Assembly: GCF_902806685.2 (NCBI RefSeq)
Contig: NC_048546.1
Coordinates: 7,316,001 to 7,380,000, forward strand
Reading direction: 5' to 3'
Origin: Maniola hyperantus
Lineage: Eukaryota; Arthropoda; Insecta; Lepidoptera; Nymphalidae
DNA: 64,000 nucleotides
Part shown: one piece after another, positions 46,801-47,754 of the stretch
How positions within the stretch are numbered: position 1 is the stretch's first letter
Layout: every line of letters starts with the position of its first letter
Translations under genes and position numbers: made by a program
Notes under the pieces: generated by a model
Told to the model about the DNA's origin: nothing
Database searches by the model: none
Seen by the model: only the letters and a program-made list of their open reading frames with translations

Positions 46801-47594
46801 CGTTTCCGAGCATCCAAAGTACTTTCCGATCCCACTGATATTCTACTATGAATGTCTGGCACAGAAGTTCCTTTTTGTAAATCACTGACACTAGAATATT
46901 TAACACACTTTTCGAACTCAAACACTGACACAGAATCACCAGCTGGACATGTCTTTCTATTCGATAAAGGAGTCGATGTAACAAAAATTGGTTTGTGCCT
47001 TAAATTAATTCCACTGTCTTCGATTTCCGAAATATTATCCGAACTGTCTTCACCGATATTATGAAGCGCATTCCTCTCTTTTGGAACAGTTTTTGCATTT
47101 AATATACTATTTTCTTCGAAAATCTTGCTCTTCATGGTATGGTTAAAGTCAACAAATTCAGTTATATCCTCACAACTCTTCGTTTTATACTTAGACAATT
47201 TTGAACGTGGTGGAGCTTTGATGACTGTGGGGTCCGGATGGGTGTCCATGACACCGATGTTGGCAAGATTGTCTTCACTTCTCGAGAACTTTAGCTTATC
47301 AAATAACTTTTTATGTCGAGCTGGACGCACAGGCGGTTCCTCGGGGCACTTCTGTAATGTAAATCGCCGCTCGTCAGGCCTCTTGTTGGGTCTCGAGTAC
47401 TTCGCGATAATTCTGTTTATTTCAGCGCTGTTTTTGCGTCTGTTGGTGTGACGTTTAAAGTGAAGCGGCTGCTGATAAGAGTCGACCACGCTCGCTCCCG
47501 CGACCCTAGCTGACCTCTCGCGCCATTCGGACACTTTGTTTTCGATGAGTCTCTGCAATTCGAGCGCACGCATCATTGGGCCTAATTCTGGCAT
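1782..47594 (-). CDS. unc-13-4: BAIAP3/Munc13-4-type (unc-13-4, staccato-like) vesicle-priming protein, whole gene model
   Basis: Multi-exon minus-strand gene. Proteins of this family prime secretory vesicles, dense-core vesicles and secretory lysosomes for SNARE-dependent fusion; fly staccato acts in tracheal tube fusion. In the 1181-residue isoform, C2A starts near residue 177 with Asp pairs of both Ca2+-binding loops (KDPTGLSDPF and WDFDP); the MUN region follows with MHD1 (WFFGGVAQWLDI) and MHD2 (LLKLHGLETRELIHQYHLER); C2B starts near residue 1009 with TDSNGLCDS and IKDKD. All 15 constant exons have acceptor AG and donor GT, matching phases, and sum to 3195 nt including stop. About 1180 residues agrees with the vertebrate BAIAP3 size I recall. 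Four alternative start exons are listed separately. Whether this is the fly 4A or 4B paralogue I cannot settle from sequence alone. Confidence 0.93.
2102..2295 (-). CDS. unc-13-4: unc-13-4 exon: C2B calcium loop 3
   Basis: Encodes SLTHEQRSITDGLILLVI followed by KDKDMFSVSNTFVGEA and a proline-rich end. KDKD supplies the third-loop aspartates of C2B. The donor GTGAAA is weak; the reading supports it because the next exon then continues the family C-terminus. Confidence 0.9.
2668..2791 (-). CDS. unc-13-4: unc-13-4 exon: C2B
   Basis: Encodes LCDSYVRAALLPEDAFAN through LYDEMFL. Completes the GLCDSYV loop and the KTQTHSKNLFPLYDE strand that pairs with TQ/KT motifs in other C2B domains. Acceptor TGTCTAG, donor GTAAGT two bases into a codon. 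Confidence 0.92.
2877..3183 (-). CDS. unc-13-4: unc-13-4 exon: MHD2 end and start of C2B
   Basis: Encodes KRRPPSFFSNLHECLKIM through NARNLTPTDSN. LLKLHGLETRELIHQYHLER ends MHD2; C2B begins at GLLTVRAQFIEDSLKLEI. The loop-1 aspartate in TPTDSNG spans the junction. Donor GTCAGT. Confidence 0.93.
3184..4912. other. Intron between MHD2 exons
   Basis: AT-rich; contains a family B repeat (4034-4202). Short open frames on the minus strand here have no homology that I recognise. Confidence 0.6.
4034..4202 (+). mobile_element. Repeat family B (GCGAAAGTGTGT type), copy 1
   Basis: GCAAAAGTGTGTTTGATGGT, CCTTCAATCACTTCGCAATA, TTTTTGCATGGATA, TATGCTACTTTTTGTCCCGG and a decayed end CGGACATCAGCTAG. Confidence 0.7.
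4913..5122 (-). CDS. unc-13-4: unc-13-4 exon: MHD2, first part
   Basis: Seventy codons in phase 0, MMPSITRFLVEGAELLHQ through LYELIQANLE. The segment YLEANLDTLYQHLNNENF is the conserved MHD2 entry of Munc13 proteins. The leading Met is internal, not a start. Acceptor TTACAG, donor GTATGT. Confidence 0.92.
5528..5618 (-). CDS. unc-13-4: unc-13-4 exon: MUN region, short
   Basis: A 91-base exon encoding CKETLQNVIANAIDTVKN through VMIKK, an amphipathic helix. Acceptor TTTCAG, donor GTAAGT, phases agree on both sides. Confidence 0.9.
5896..6128 (-). CDS. unc-13-4: unc-13-4 exon: between MHD1 and MHD2
   Basis: Encodes DICRCCVFYSDRMASRVS through CETRSPLEAQ. Contains the family motif WCVAINNIDYVRQSLQPF. 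Acceptor TTGCAG, donor GTATGT two bases into a codon. Notably GC-rich. Confidence 0.92.
6649..6940 (-). CDS. unc-13-4: unc-13-4 exon: MHD1 domain
   Basis: Encodes LGQGLNETDWNSYSISKF through CYTFVAKIID. It contains the MHD1 signature FHSWFFGGVAQWLDI followed by ALTRIEKAVELD. This region forms part of the SNARE-engaging MUN module. Acceptor TTGCAG, donor GTAAGA, phase 0 exit. Confidence 0.93.
6967..7182 (-). mobile_element. Repeat family A, copy 2
   Basis: CTAGCTTATGCCCGCGACTT through GTCAGTCAGTCAGTCAGTCA to TTTTATATATTTAG. Full length, inside an unc-13-4 intron 27 bases from the MHD1 exon acceptor. Confidence 0.85.
7315..7516. mobile_element. Probable MITE in an unc-13-4 intron
   Basis: Ends GGGGAGAACTTCGCT and AGCAAATGTTCCCC are imperfect inverted repeats. 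Open frames on both strands across it are incidental. Confidence 0.5.
7583..7840 (-). CDS. unc-13-4: unc-13-4 exon: MUN region
   Basis: Encodes VMSFPYSKALYGVYEDKI through FELYLALQRFL. The middle holds a Gly/Ser-rich stretch (HLAGGLNGETGLGTPDVGSE), a likely loop between MUN helices. Acceptor TTTCAG and donor GTAAGT fit both neighbours. Confidence 0.92.
8286..8718 (-). CDS. unc-13-4: unc-13-4 exon: MUN region helices
   Basis: The largest constant exon, 433 bases. Encodes LANEEDVKLFWDGAKKLL through RAVEYFDRVFVE, helical and charged, typical of the MUN helical bundle. Acceptor TTGTAG, donor GTGAGT two bases into a codon. Confidence 0.93.
9130..9331 (-). CDS. unc-13-4: unc-13-4 exon: MUN region
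   Basis: Encodes VAPYWWCGNFSAAAEGIL through LLDKVTKPLQS, leaving one base (G) at donor GTGAGT. This is the conserved family block that follows the HELE motif. The exon is GC-rich compared with the surrounding introns. Confidence 0.92.
9590..9935. repeat. AT-rich stretch with recurring TGTCAAT and TATTGTAAAT motifs
   Basis: The words TGTCAATA/TGTCAACAT and ATTGTAAATTA recur five to six times at irregular spacing of 35-60 bases. Looks like a decayed tandem repeat within an intron; no coding signal. Confidence 0.45.
11050..11281 (+). mobile_element. Repeat family A, copy 3 (first of a tandem pair)
   Basis: CTAAATATATAAAAGGAAAA to GAGCATAAGCTAGT, full length, followed directly by copy 4. Confidence 0.85.
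11282..11509 (+). mobile_element. Repeat family A, copy 4 (second of a tandem pair)
   Basis: CTGAATATATAAAAGGAAAA to GAGCATAAGCTAGT. Abuts copy 3 head to tail and differs by small indels, so tandem insertion or duplication. Confidence 0.85.
11583..11762 (-). CDS. unc-13-4: unc-13-4 exon: end of C2A and start of the MUN region
   Basis: Encodes SIPAGGMTIWLNLSKKSK through EHRHLLRILLLHELESSK, 60 codons in phase 0 on both sides. The acceptor is TTTCAG; the donor GTTTGC is weak but the next exon continues family-conserved sequence in frame. Confidence 0.9.
11863..11908. repeat. Perfect 46 bp palindrome
   Basis: AAAGTCTATATTTTTACAAA and its exact complement around AATAATTATT. Lies in the intron between C2A exons, 16 bases from a second perfect palindrome. 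Confidence 0.95.
11925..11986. repeat. Perfect 62 bp palindrome
   Basis: Arms of 31 bases, starting CAAATTCAAATTTTAATAG and meeting at AATTATAATT with no spacer. Would form a cruciform or hairpin. AT-rich. Confidence 0.95.
12064..12400 (-). mobile_element. Repeat family E (GGTTCCGTA type), copy 1
   Basis: TAGGGTTCCGTAGCCGAATG, ACCCTTATAGATTCGTCATG, CTGTCTGTCCCGTCTGTCC. A common lepidopteran repeat; class not assigned. Confidence 0.65.
12862..13021 (+). mobile_element. Interspersed repeat, family B-like
   Basis: ATCTATACAAATATTATAAA to CGGGCGGATCAGCTAG, with ACTACTGGACCGATTTTAAT inside. Similar layout to family B but different body. Confidence 0.6.
13622..13866 (+). mobile_element. Repeat family E-related, copy 2
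   Basis: AAAAACCGGCCAACTGCGAG and ACTTGCGCACCGAGGGTTCC at the left; the right end CTCACACTTGACCGGTTTTA is its complement, giving a terminal inverted repeat. Confidence 0.6.
14004..14163 (-). CDS. unc-13-4: unc-13-4 exon: C2A calcium loop 3 and the family-specific insert
   Basis: Encodes DFDPAETVKEKMTKIFEV onward to LIGTANIPLK. The split Trp of WDFDPAE is completed across the junction; its two aspartates form the third Ca2+ loop. The long KGVKGLRKLMKEIA insert before the next strand is characteristic of BAIAP3/unc-13-4 C2A domains. Phase 0 donor GTAAGT. Confidence 0.92.
14317..14364 (-). CDS. unc-13-4: unc-13-4 exon: short C2A exon
   Basis: A 48-base exon encoding PMPGNLQEDSLCLEV, acceptor TTTGCAG, donor GTAAGT. 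It enters and leaves in the phases required by its neighbours, and supplies the C2A strand leading to the WDFDP loop. Confidence 0.9.
14728..15074 (-). CDS. unc-13-4: unc-13-4 exon: conserved pre-C2 helix and first half of C2A
   Basis: Begins VDELYLEILYEILHNVG in phase 0 after TTTCAG and ends two bases into a codon at GTGAGT. The first 55 residues match the block preceding C2A in Munc13-4 and BAIAP3 (LY..LY.ILH..G, then YVQEAF). C2A starts at PELMLNVEVVEGKDLV and carries loop-1 aspartates in KDPTGLSDPF, as needed for Ca2+ binding. Confidence 0.93.
16673..16765 (-). CDS. unc-13-4: Alternative start exon D (31 residues) of the unc-13-4 gene
   Basis: Encodes MNGMGTLRTKFRGVKKEMLE and 11 more residues, ending in phase 0 at donor GTACGT. 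It joins in frame to the exon at 15074 and bypasses exon 2, giving a protein of about 1095 residues with a basic instead of an acidic N-terminus. The ATG is chosen because the region upstream lacks a good polypyrimidine acceptor and a GC-richer block with a GACGTCA site lies just upstream. An internal exon using a weak acceptor (GTAAAG) nine bases before the ATG is also in frame and cannot be excluded. Confidence 0.65.
16766..16905 (-). promoter_or_regulatory. Candidate internal promoter for start exon D
   Basis: Directly upstream of the exon D ATG. Around 16870-16905 the sequence is GC-rich and includes GACGTCA, a CRE-like half palindrome. No TATA box is convincing. Inferred from position and composition only. 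Confidence 0.35.
19021..19463. mobile_element. Perfect 443 bp palindrome (foldback or MITE-like element)
   Basis: Starts AATAGGCTACTTGAC and ends with its exact complement. The two 221-base arms are identical by my reading, with a single centre base at 19242 in ACCACTGTGGT. No coding potential. Related arms occur at 24762-24994, 27865-28083 and, diverged, near 27085-27305, so this is a repeat family and not a unique structure. No clear target-site duplication. Confidence 0.93.
19475..19760 (+). mobile_element. Second SINE family, copy 1
   Basis: Box B-like GGTCCCGGGTTCTATTCAC, then GGTCGTCTGGTGGGAGGCTT, CTACCGGCAAAGACGTGCC and CTGGTACGATGTTGCGGCGT. The same core recurs at 32975 and, reversed, at 40925. 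Confidence 0.7.
19803..19905. repeat. Short inverted repeat
   Basis: CTCTGACTTAGCTCAGATGG pairs with GTCTGAGCTAAGTC about 70 bases later; probably another small nonautonomous element. Confidence 0.5.
19949..20140. mobile_element. Probable MITE carrying several TGACGT sites
   Basis: CCCGCAAATTGCTATTGCGC near the left end pairs with GCGCTTTAGCAATTTGCGC near the right. The middle contains TTGACGTCATTTGACGT and later GCTGACGTCAC, CRE-like sequences. Confidence 0.55.
20216..20396. mobile_element. MITE with TTA target duplication (PIF/Harbinger-like)
   Basis: Inverted ends TGGTACGATTACACCTACCG and complement (20219-20393), flanked by TTA on both sides. The TTA duplication points to the PIF/Harbinger superfamily. 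Confidence 0.8.
20672..20931 (+). mobile_element. Repeat family A, copy 5
   Basis: AAAAGGAAACGCTTACTGAC with an expanded GACT run, to GACGAAGTCGCGGGAATAAC. Confidence 0.85.
22110..22411 (+). mobile_element. tRNA-type SINE, copy 1
   Basis: tRNA-like head with box B-like GGTTCGATTTT, then the family body (TATGTGCGTTTT, GATGAAGAAAAACATCGTGA, TGTGAAGTCTGCCAA) and tail ATAATGATGATGATGG. Diverged. Short open frames across it are incidental. Confidence 0.75.
22470..22750. repeat. Degenerate tandem direct repeat
   Basis: Two units of about 140 bases share CACATC.GAC.GAAAAAA, TAGAGC.CGATT.C.TCGGAAAG and TGTGCTACTTTTCGC in the same order (22480-22585 and 22620-22745). Confidence 0.55.
23973..24111. 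repeat. Two adjacent inverted repeats
   Basis: CAGAGTTCATCGTGG at 23973-23987 pairs perfectly with 24021-24035. Immediately after, TTAAAGTTGCTTATGTCAAT from 24047 pairs with the complement ending at 24111 with a loop around GGGACCTAGCGTCCC. Could be one nonautonomous element about 140 bp long. Confidence 0.75.
24117..24213 (-). mobile_element. Repeat family B, copy 2 (fragment)
   Basis: ACCTCTGTACCAAATTTCAT, AGGCAGACAGACAGACCCAC, TTTCGCATTTATAATACTAG: the 5' end of a minus-strand copy, 32 bases from the exon 2 donor. Confidence 0.75.
24245..24512 (-). CDS. unc-13-4: unc-13-4 exon 2: acidic N-terminal linker shared by the long isoforms
   Basis: Acceptor TTGCAG, then A completing the split codon of any of exons A, B or C, then IQEVDDSFFEKFGSILKQ; ends in phase 0 (VEAVGWN) at donor GTAAGT. 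The 89 codons are rich in Glu, Asp and Ser (SDSGNETLLDTDSEPEDPE), a likely casein-kinase-2 target by composition. No folded domain is apparent; vertebrate relatives also have a variable segment before the conserved LYEILHNVG block. Confidence 0.85.
24762..24994 (+). mobile_element. Left arm of the palindrome family
   Basis: Nearly identical to the left arm of the 19021-19463 element, through the centre (ACCACAGGGTTATACTGT), then stops after about 11 bases of the second arm. The matching right arm lies 2.9 kb away at 27865. Confidence 0.9.
25172..25370 (-). mobile_element. Repeat family A, copy 6
   Basis: CTAGCTTATGCCCGCGACTT to GATCAGTCAGTCAGTCAGTA; lacks the A-rich 5' end. Confidence 0.85.
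26779..26967. mobile_element. MITE family 1, copy 1 (TA, CAGTA-type ends)
   Basis: Ends TACAGTATGCAGCAGAAAATA and complement with TACTGTA. Third-party copies at 34796 and 36953 share ends and middle (TTTGTAGAGC, CGACAAAACGTCA). TA flanks and CAGT start suggest Tc1/mariner-mobilised MITE. Confidence 0.8.
27085..27305 (+). mobile_element. Diverged left arm related to the palindrome family
   Basis: Starts GGGCTACTTGAC and later has GAAAACGCTGTCAGCCATG, parallel in order and spacing to the palindrome arm, with many substitutions. An older relative with no matching right arm nearby. Confidence 0.55.
27336..27559 (+). mobile_element. Repeat family A, copy 7 (diverged)
   Basis: ATATATCAACGCACAGCCTA to GAAGTCACGAGCATAAGCTA, with many substitutions in the middle. 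Confidence 0.75.
27865..28083 (-). mobile_element. Right arm of the palindrome family
   Basis: Begins GGTTATGCTGTTGTTTAC and ends GTCAAGTAGCCTATT, matching the right arm of the 19021-19463 element with a few differences. With 24762-24994 it brackets about 2.87 kb. Confidence 0.9.
28290..28454. mobile_element. MITE, GGGGCCGATTCTC ends
   Basis: About 160 bp with inverted ends ATTGGGGCCGATTCTCTTGT and its near complement; arms continue with CAATCTCTAAACTAAACTAA. Noncoding. Lies just downstream of the dehydrogenase gene. Confidence 0.8.
28650..30182 (-). CDS. Ssadh: Succinate-semialdehyde dehydrogenase, mitochondrial (ALDH5A1 type), single exon
   Basis: Oxidises succinate semialdehyde to succinate with NAD+, the last step of the GABA shunt. 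A complete 510-residue ALDH: Asn177 in PWNF, Lys200 in IIKPSE, FTGST at 254-258, general base Glu278 in LELGG, catalytic Cys312 in NNGQACIGANR, EEIFGP at 410-415. The SSADH-like YGSSFLEWFA and PFGGMKESGIGREGSKHG are present. The basic, Ser/Leu-rich first 30 residues look like a mitochondrial presequence; Met5 and Met26 are alternative starts. The second cysteine used as a redox switch in the human enzyme (CVC) is Gly here (CIG). AATAAA lies at 28631-28626, 19 bases after the stop. It has no introns and is nested in an unc-13-4 intron in the same orientation, so an expressed retrocopy is possible. Confidence 0.95.
   Translation of the reverse strand: MNKDMVLSRARLLRNLSFLLYQTRQMHLLKKHAYINGQWVSAQSKAVFPVLNPADDKVIAEIPDMDAVDAKIAVDTATDTFQTWKNTTAKERANILRRWYDLCVKNSDNLAEIITAEAGKPLSESKGEIVYGSSFLEWFADTARHINGEVVPSPWPNKMIMVTRQPLGVVSVITPWNFPFAMITRKVGALMAAGCTCIIKPSEDTPLTALAAVQLAEEAGVPKGVINVVTSSRKNAPAVGKVLCEDPSVGCISFTGSTHVGVILYGMAAKGVKRVCLELGGNAPFIVFPSADMSHAVDQAMLAKFRNNGQACIGANRFLVHKDVYDTFVQAFKEKISKGCVLGPGSKQGVTCGPLINVAQTNKVSQLVDDALSKGAKALIGGKAAAELGTKFYESTLLTEVKPDMKIYKEEIFGPIAVCYKFETEQEAIQVANNTRSGLASYVFTKDLGQAFRMSSELNFGMVAINDGILSAAEPPFGGMKESGIGREGSKHGAEEYTDIKYTLFSGLDK
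30915..31195. repeat. Interspersed repeat, also at 45750-45905
   Basis: CAGCGCGAGCCAGACCATCG, ATTTTATAAAAGATGAAAGT and GAATGCATGACGTGATTTCT match the second locus. An inner inverted repeat pairs TTTTTATATTTTCTTCAGAA with its complement at 31150-31185. Confidence 0.65.
31658..31740 (-). CDS. unc-13-4: Alternative first coding exon C (27 residues) of the unc-13-4 gene
   Basis: Encodes MDEESMWKGFYEKLQQQKSE and seven more residues, ending in two bases (CG) at a strong donor GTGAGT. CG plus the A at 24512 makes Arg, followed by IQEVDDSFF. An in-frame TAA lies 15 bases upstream of the ATG. Predicted isoform about 1181 residues. It is the start nearest to the common exon and lies about 1.5 kb upstream of the nested dehydrogenase gene. 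Confidence 0.82.
32616..32720 (+). mobile_element. Repeat family B, copy 3 (5' part)
   Basis: CATATAATAAAGCGAAAGTG, GGTCCTTCAATCACGTCGTA, ATTTTTTGCATGGGTATG. Breaks off before the 3' end. Confidence 0.7.
32972..33330 (+). mobile_element. Second SINE family, copy 2
   Basis: CCTGGCGCAATACTAAGCGC head, GGAATCAATTCCCGGCAGG, GGTCGTCTGGTCGGAGAATT, 3' part TTAGATTGCATCATCACTTA, poly(A)-like end AAAAAAAAGC. Confidence 0.75.
34796..34991. mobile_element. MITE family 1, copy 2
   Basis: Ends TACAGTACGCGGCAGAAAGT and GCCGCGTACTGTA; 196 bp; interior as in copy 1. Confidence 0.85.
35408..35541 (+). mobile_element. Repeat family A, copy 8 (degenerate)
   Basis: ACTGACTGATTGACATA, TTATCAACGTACAACTCTGA, GAAAAGATTTTCAAAAATTC, ending GCCCAGCTAGT. 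Confidence 0.55.
35640..36360 (-). pseudogene. Decayed non-LTR retrotransposon (LINE) reverse-transcriptase fragment
   Basis: Minus-strand translation shows LSPEEIEATILTKGRKLD, then an in-frame stop inside VKYLRI-stop-LDQSLHFKKH, the degenerate form of the conserved VKYLGV.LD..L.F..H block that follows the reverse-transcriptase core in R1/jockey-type LINEs. Further on, QRRLLISTKAILAAVE and YSQKERAKLFESMGQTLK resemble the downstream QR.....Y.T.S..AL region and the end of such proteins. Stops and frameshifts make it nonfunctional. Confidence 0.7.
36700..36950 (-). mobile_element. Repeat family C, copy 2
   Basis: ACTAGCGACCCGCCCCGGCT, AGGGATCTCAAATTTTTTGA, AACTATAACTATAAATCTTC. Confidence 0.65.
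36953..37151. mobile_element. MITE family 1, copy 3
   Basis: Ends TACAGTACGCGGCAGAAAGT and GCCGCATACTGTA; 199 bp. Its interior is in the opposite orientation to copies 1 and 2, as expected for a near-palindromic element. Confidence 0.85.
38337..38590 (-). mobile_element. tRNA-type SINE, copy 2 (head missing)
   Basis: Minus-strand copy: CTCATCGCCGGCTCACTACT, TCACACTCATCTCTGAGAAT, TGCAGGTTTCCTCACAATG match the family body; the tRNA head is not recognisable. Confidence 0.75.
38743..38962 (-). mobile_element. Repeat family A, copy 9
   Basis: CTCGCGACTTCGTCCGCATG to GATAGATCAGTCGGTCAGTC. Confidence 0.8.
39128..39330 (-). mobile_element. Lep1-like repeat beside a GAAA microsatellite
   Basis: AAGAAAGAAAGAAAGAAAG followed by ACGTTTATTTTTTTAAAGCT, CATTACCAGTTAGGTTATCC and CGGCGCCTCTAATACTTGAG. 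The same body in the other direction at 41275-41397 also ends at a GAAA/TTTC run. This pairing is the hallmark of Lep1-type Helitron-like repeats of Lepidoptera. Confidence 0.65.
39446..39525 (-). CDS. unc-13-4: Alternative first coding exon B (26 residues) of the unc-13-4 gene
   Basis: Encodes MEEKAREDPWRFVYKKLQQQ and six more residues, ending two bases into a codon (AA) at donor GTAAGA. It joins in frame to the acceptor at 24512. Its core WRFVYKKLQQQ resembles WKGFYEKLQQQ of exon C (7 of 11 identical), so B and C look like duplicated first exons used from different promoters. The predicted isoform is about 1180 residues. Too short to be found by open-frame length; the support is homology to exon C, phase and donor. 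Confidence 0.75.
40347..40613. repeat. Inverted repeat with about 75-base arms
   Basis: Left arm CAAAAATACCAAACTTATTC to ATCATCTAAACCACCGCAAC, right arm its near complement ending GTATTTTTGTTTTTTG. The spacer contains a GC-rich part and an AT-rich part with TATATTATATATTATATA. Likely a nonautonomous element. Confidence 0.8.
40925..41112 (-). mobile_element. Second SINE family, copy 3 (partial)
   Basis: Reverse complement of the family core: AAATCGCTTGGCAGCACGTC, TTTGCCGGTAGG, AAGCCTCCCAAGTCCCACCA. Confidence 0.6.
41130..41230. repeat. Inverted repeat
   Basis: GCGATCACTTTACC at 41131 pairs with GGTAAAGTGATCGC at 41215; inner CAGATGAG/CTCATCTG also pairs. Probably a small nonautonomous element. 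Confidence 0.55.
41275..41397 (+). mobile_element. Lep1-like repeat, second copy
   Basis: GGCTCAAGTGGAGGAGGCGC, TGGGATAACAAAGCTGGGTG, AAATAAACGTTTGATC, then TTTCTTTCTTTCTTTCTT. It interrupts a sequence flanked by CAACGAGTCACACT and GTGTGACTCGTTGGG. Confidence 0.65.
41782..41998 (+). mobile_element. Repeat family B, copy 4
   Basis: ATACTAATATTATAAATGCG, CTGTCTGTCTGCTAGC, AGCTACTTTTTATCCCGGAA, GTATGAAGTCGCGGGCATCA. Confidence 0.8.
42683..42803. mobile_element. Hairpin MITE, CCGCCGCAC ends
   Basis: Arms of about 50 bases: CCGCCGCACTCAGAGTCGCT and TAATCGTTACTTAAGATTG pair with the complement ending GGGTGCGGCGG; a short loop AGATTTATGTGAC lies between. Confidence 0.8.
42940..43066 (+). mobile_element. 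Second SINE family, copy 4 (3' end only)
   Basis: GTGAACGCGGCCCATCTTAG, GCCACATCATCACTTTCCAT and CAGGGTGTAATTGTGGTCAA match the 3' part of copy 2; A-rich end. Confidence 0.6.
43096..43315 (-). mobile_element. Repeat family B, copy 5
   Basis: CTAGCTGATGCACGCGACTT to AACACTTTCGTATTTATAAT, full length. Confidence 0.8.
43590..44160 (+). mobile_element. Repeat family E, copies 3 and 4
   Basis: AAAACCGGTCAAGTGCGCCT starts a short copy; AAAACGGCCAAGTACGAGTC at 43727 starts a longer one ending ACAGACAGACAGACAGACAA, GGGTTCCGTTTTTCCTTTTG. Confidence 0.65.
44675..45152 (+). mobile_element. Repeat family B, copies 6 and 7
   Basis: A first, truncated copy (GAGAAAAAGTGTGTCTGCTT to ACAAAGAGTTCCCACGGGC) is followed from about 44925 by a fuller one (ATTATAAATGCAAATGTATG to GACGAAGTCGCGGGCATCAG). 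Open frames here are repeat artefacts. Confidence 0.7.
45750..45905. repeat. Interspersed repeat, partner of 30915-31195
   Basis: CAGCGCGTGCCAGACCTTCG, ATTTTATAAATGCTGAAAGT, CAATGCATGACGTGATTTTT. Confidence 0.65.
45903..45977 (-). mobile_element. Repeat family A, copy 10 (fragment)
   Basis: Only the 5' third: TTCAGTAGTTTGAGCTGTGC to CACCTTTTCGTTTTATATAT. Confidence 0.75.
46708..47594 (-). CDS. unc-13-4: Alternative first coding exon A (295 residues) of the unc-13-4 gene
   Basis: Starts MPELGPMMRALELQR; an in-frame TAG lies 12 bases upstream of the ATG, so the start is firm. It encodes a long basic, serine-rich N-terminus (for example KLFDKLKFSRSEDNLA) with no domain I recognise. The open frame runs into a stop just past the exon, but a consensus donor GTAAGT at 46707-46702 ends the exon two bases into a codon (AA). 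That phase fits the acceptor at 24512, restoring Lys-Ile-Gln-Glu-Val. The predicted isoform is about 1449 residues. The match in phase with exons B and C is the main reason to assign it to this gene; it could instead be a separate gene. Confidence 0.75.
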
Positions 47595-47754
47595 TGTGTA
47601 TCTCTAACTTAATACGCTTTTCAAAGAAGCAATTCAGTTTTGTCTCGTTTATCTTTTCCGTTTGACCTAGTGTTGTTTATGAGCTTAATTCAGACAGCAT
47701 CTGCCGAGTTTCTCAAGGATGAGTAATGAATGTTACCTCGCAGTCTCGATATCA
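47595..47754 (-). other. unc-13-4: Probable 5' untranslated part of exon A
   Basis: Reading on the minus strand, TCTCTTTTGTTTCAG at 47769-47755 is a good acceptor, followed by 160 bases up to the ATG of exon A with stops in frame. It implies at least one noncoding exon further upstream; the donor at 55054 is a candidate partner. Confidence 0.5.
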
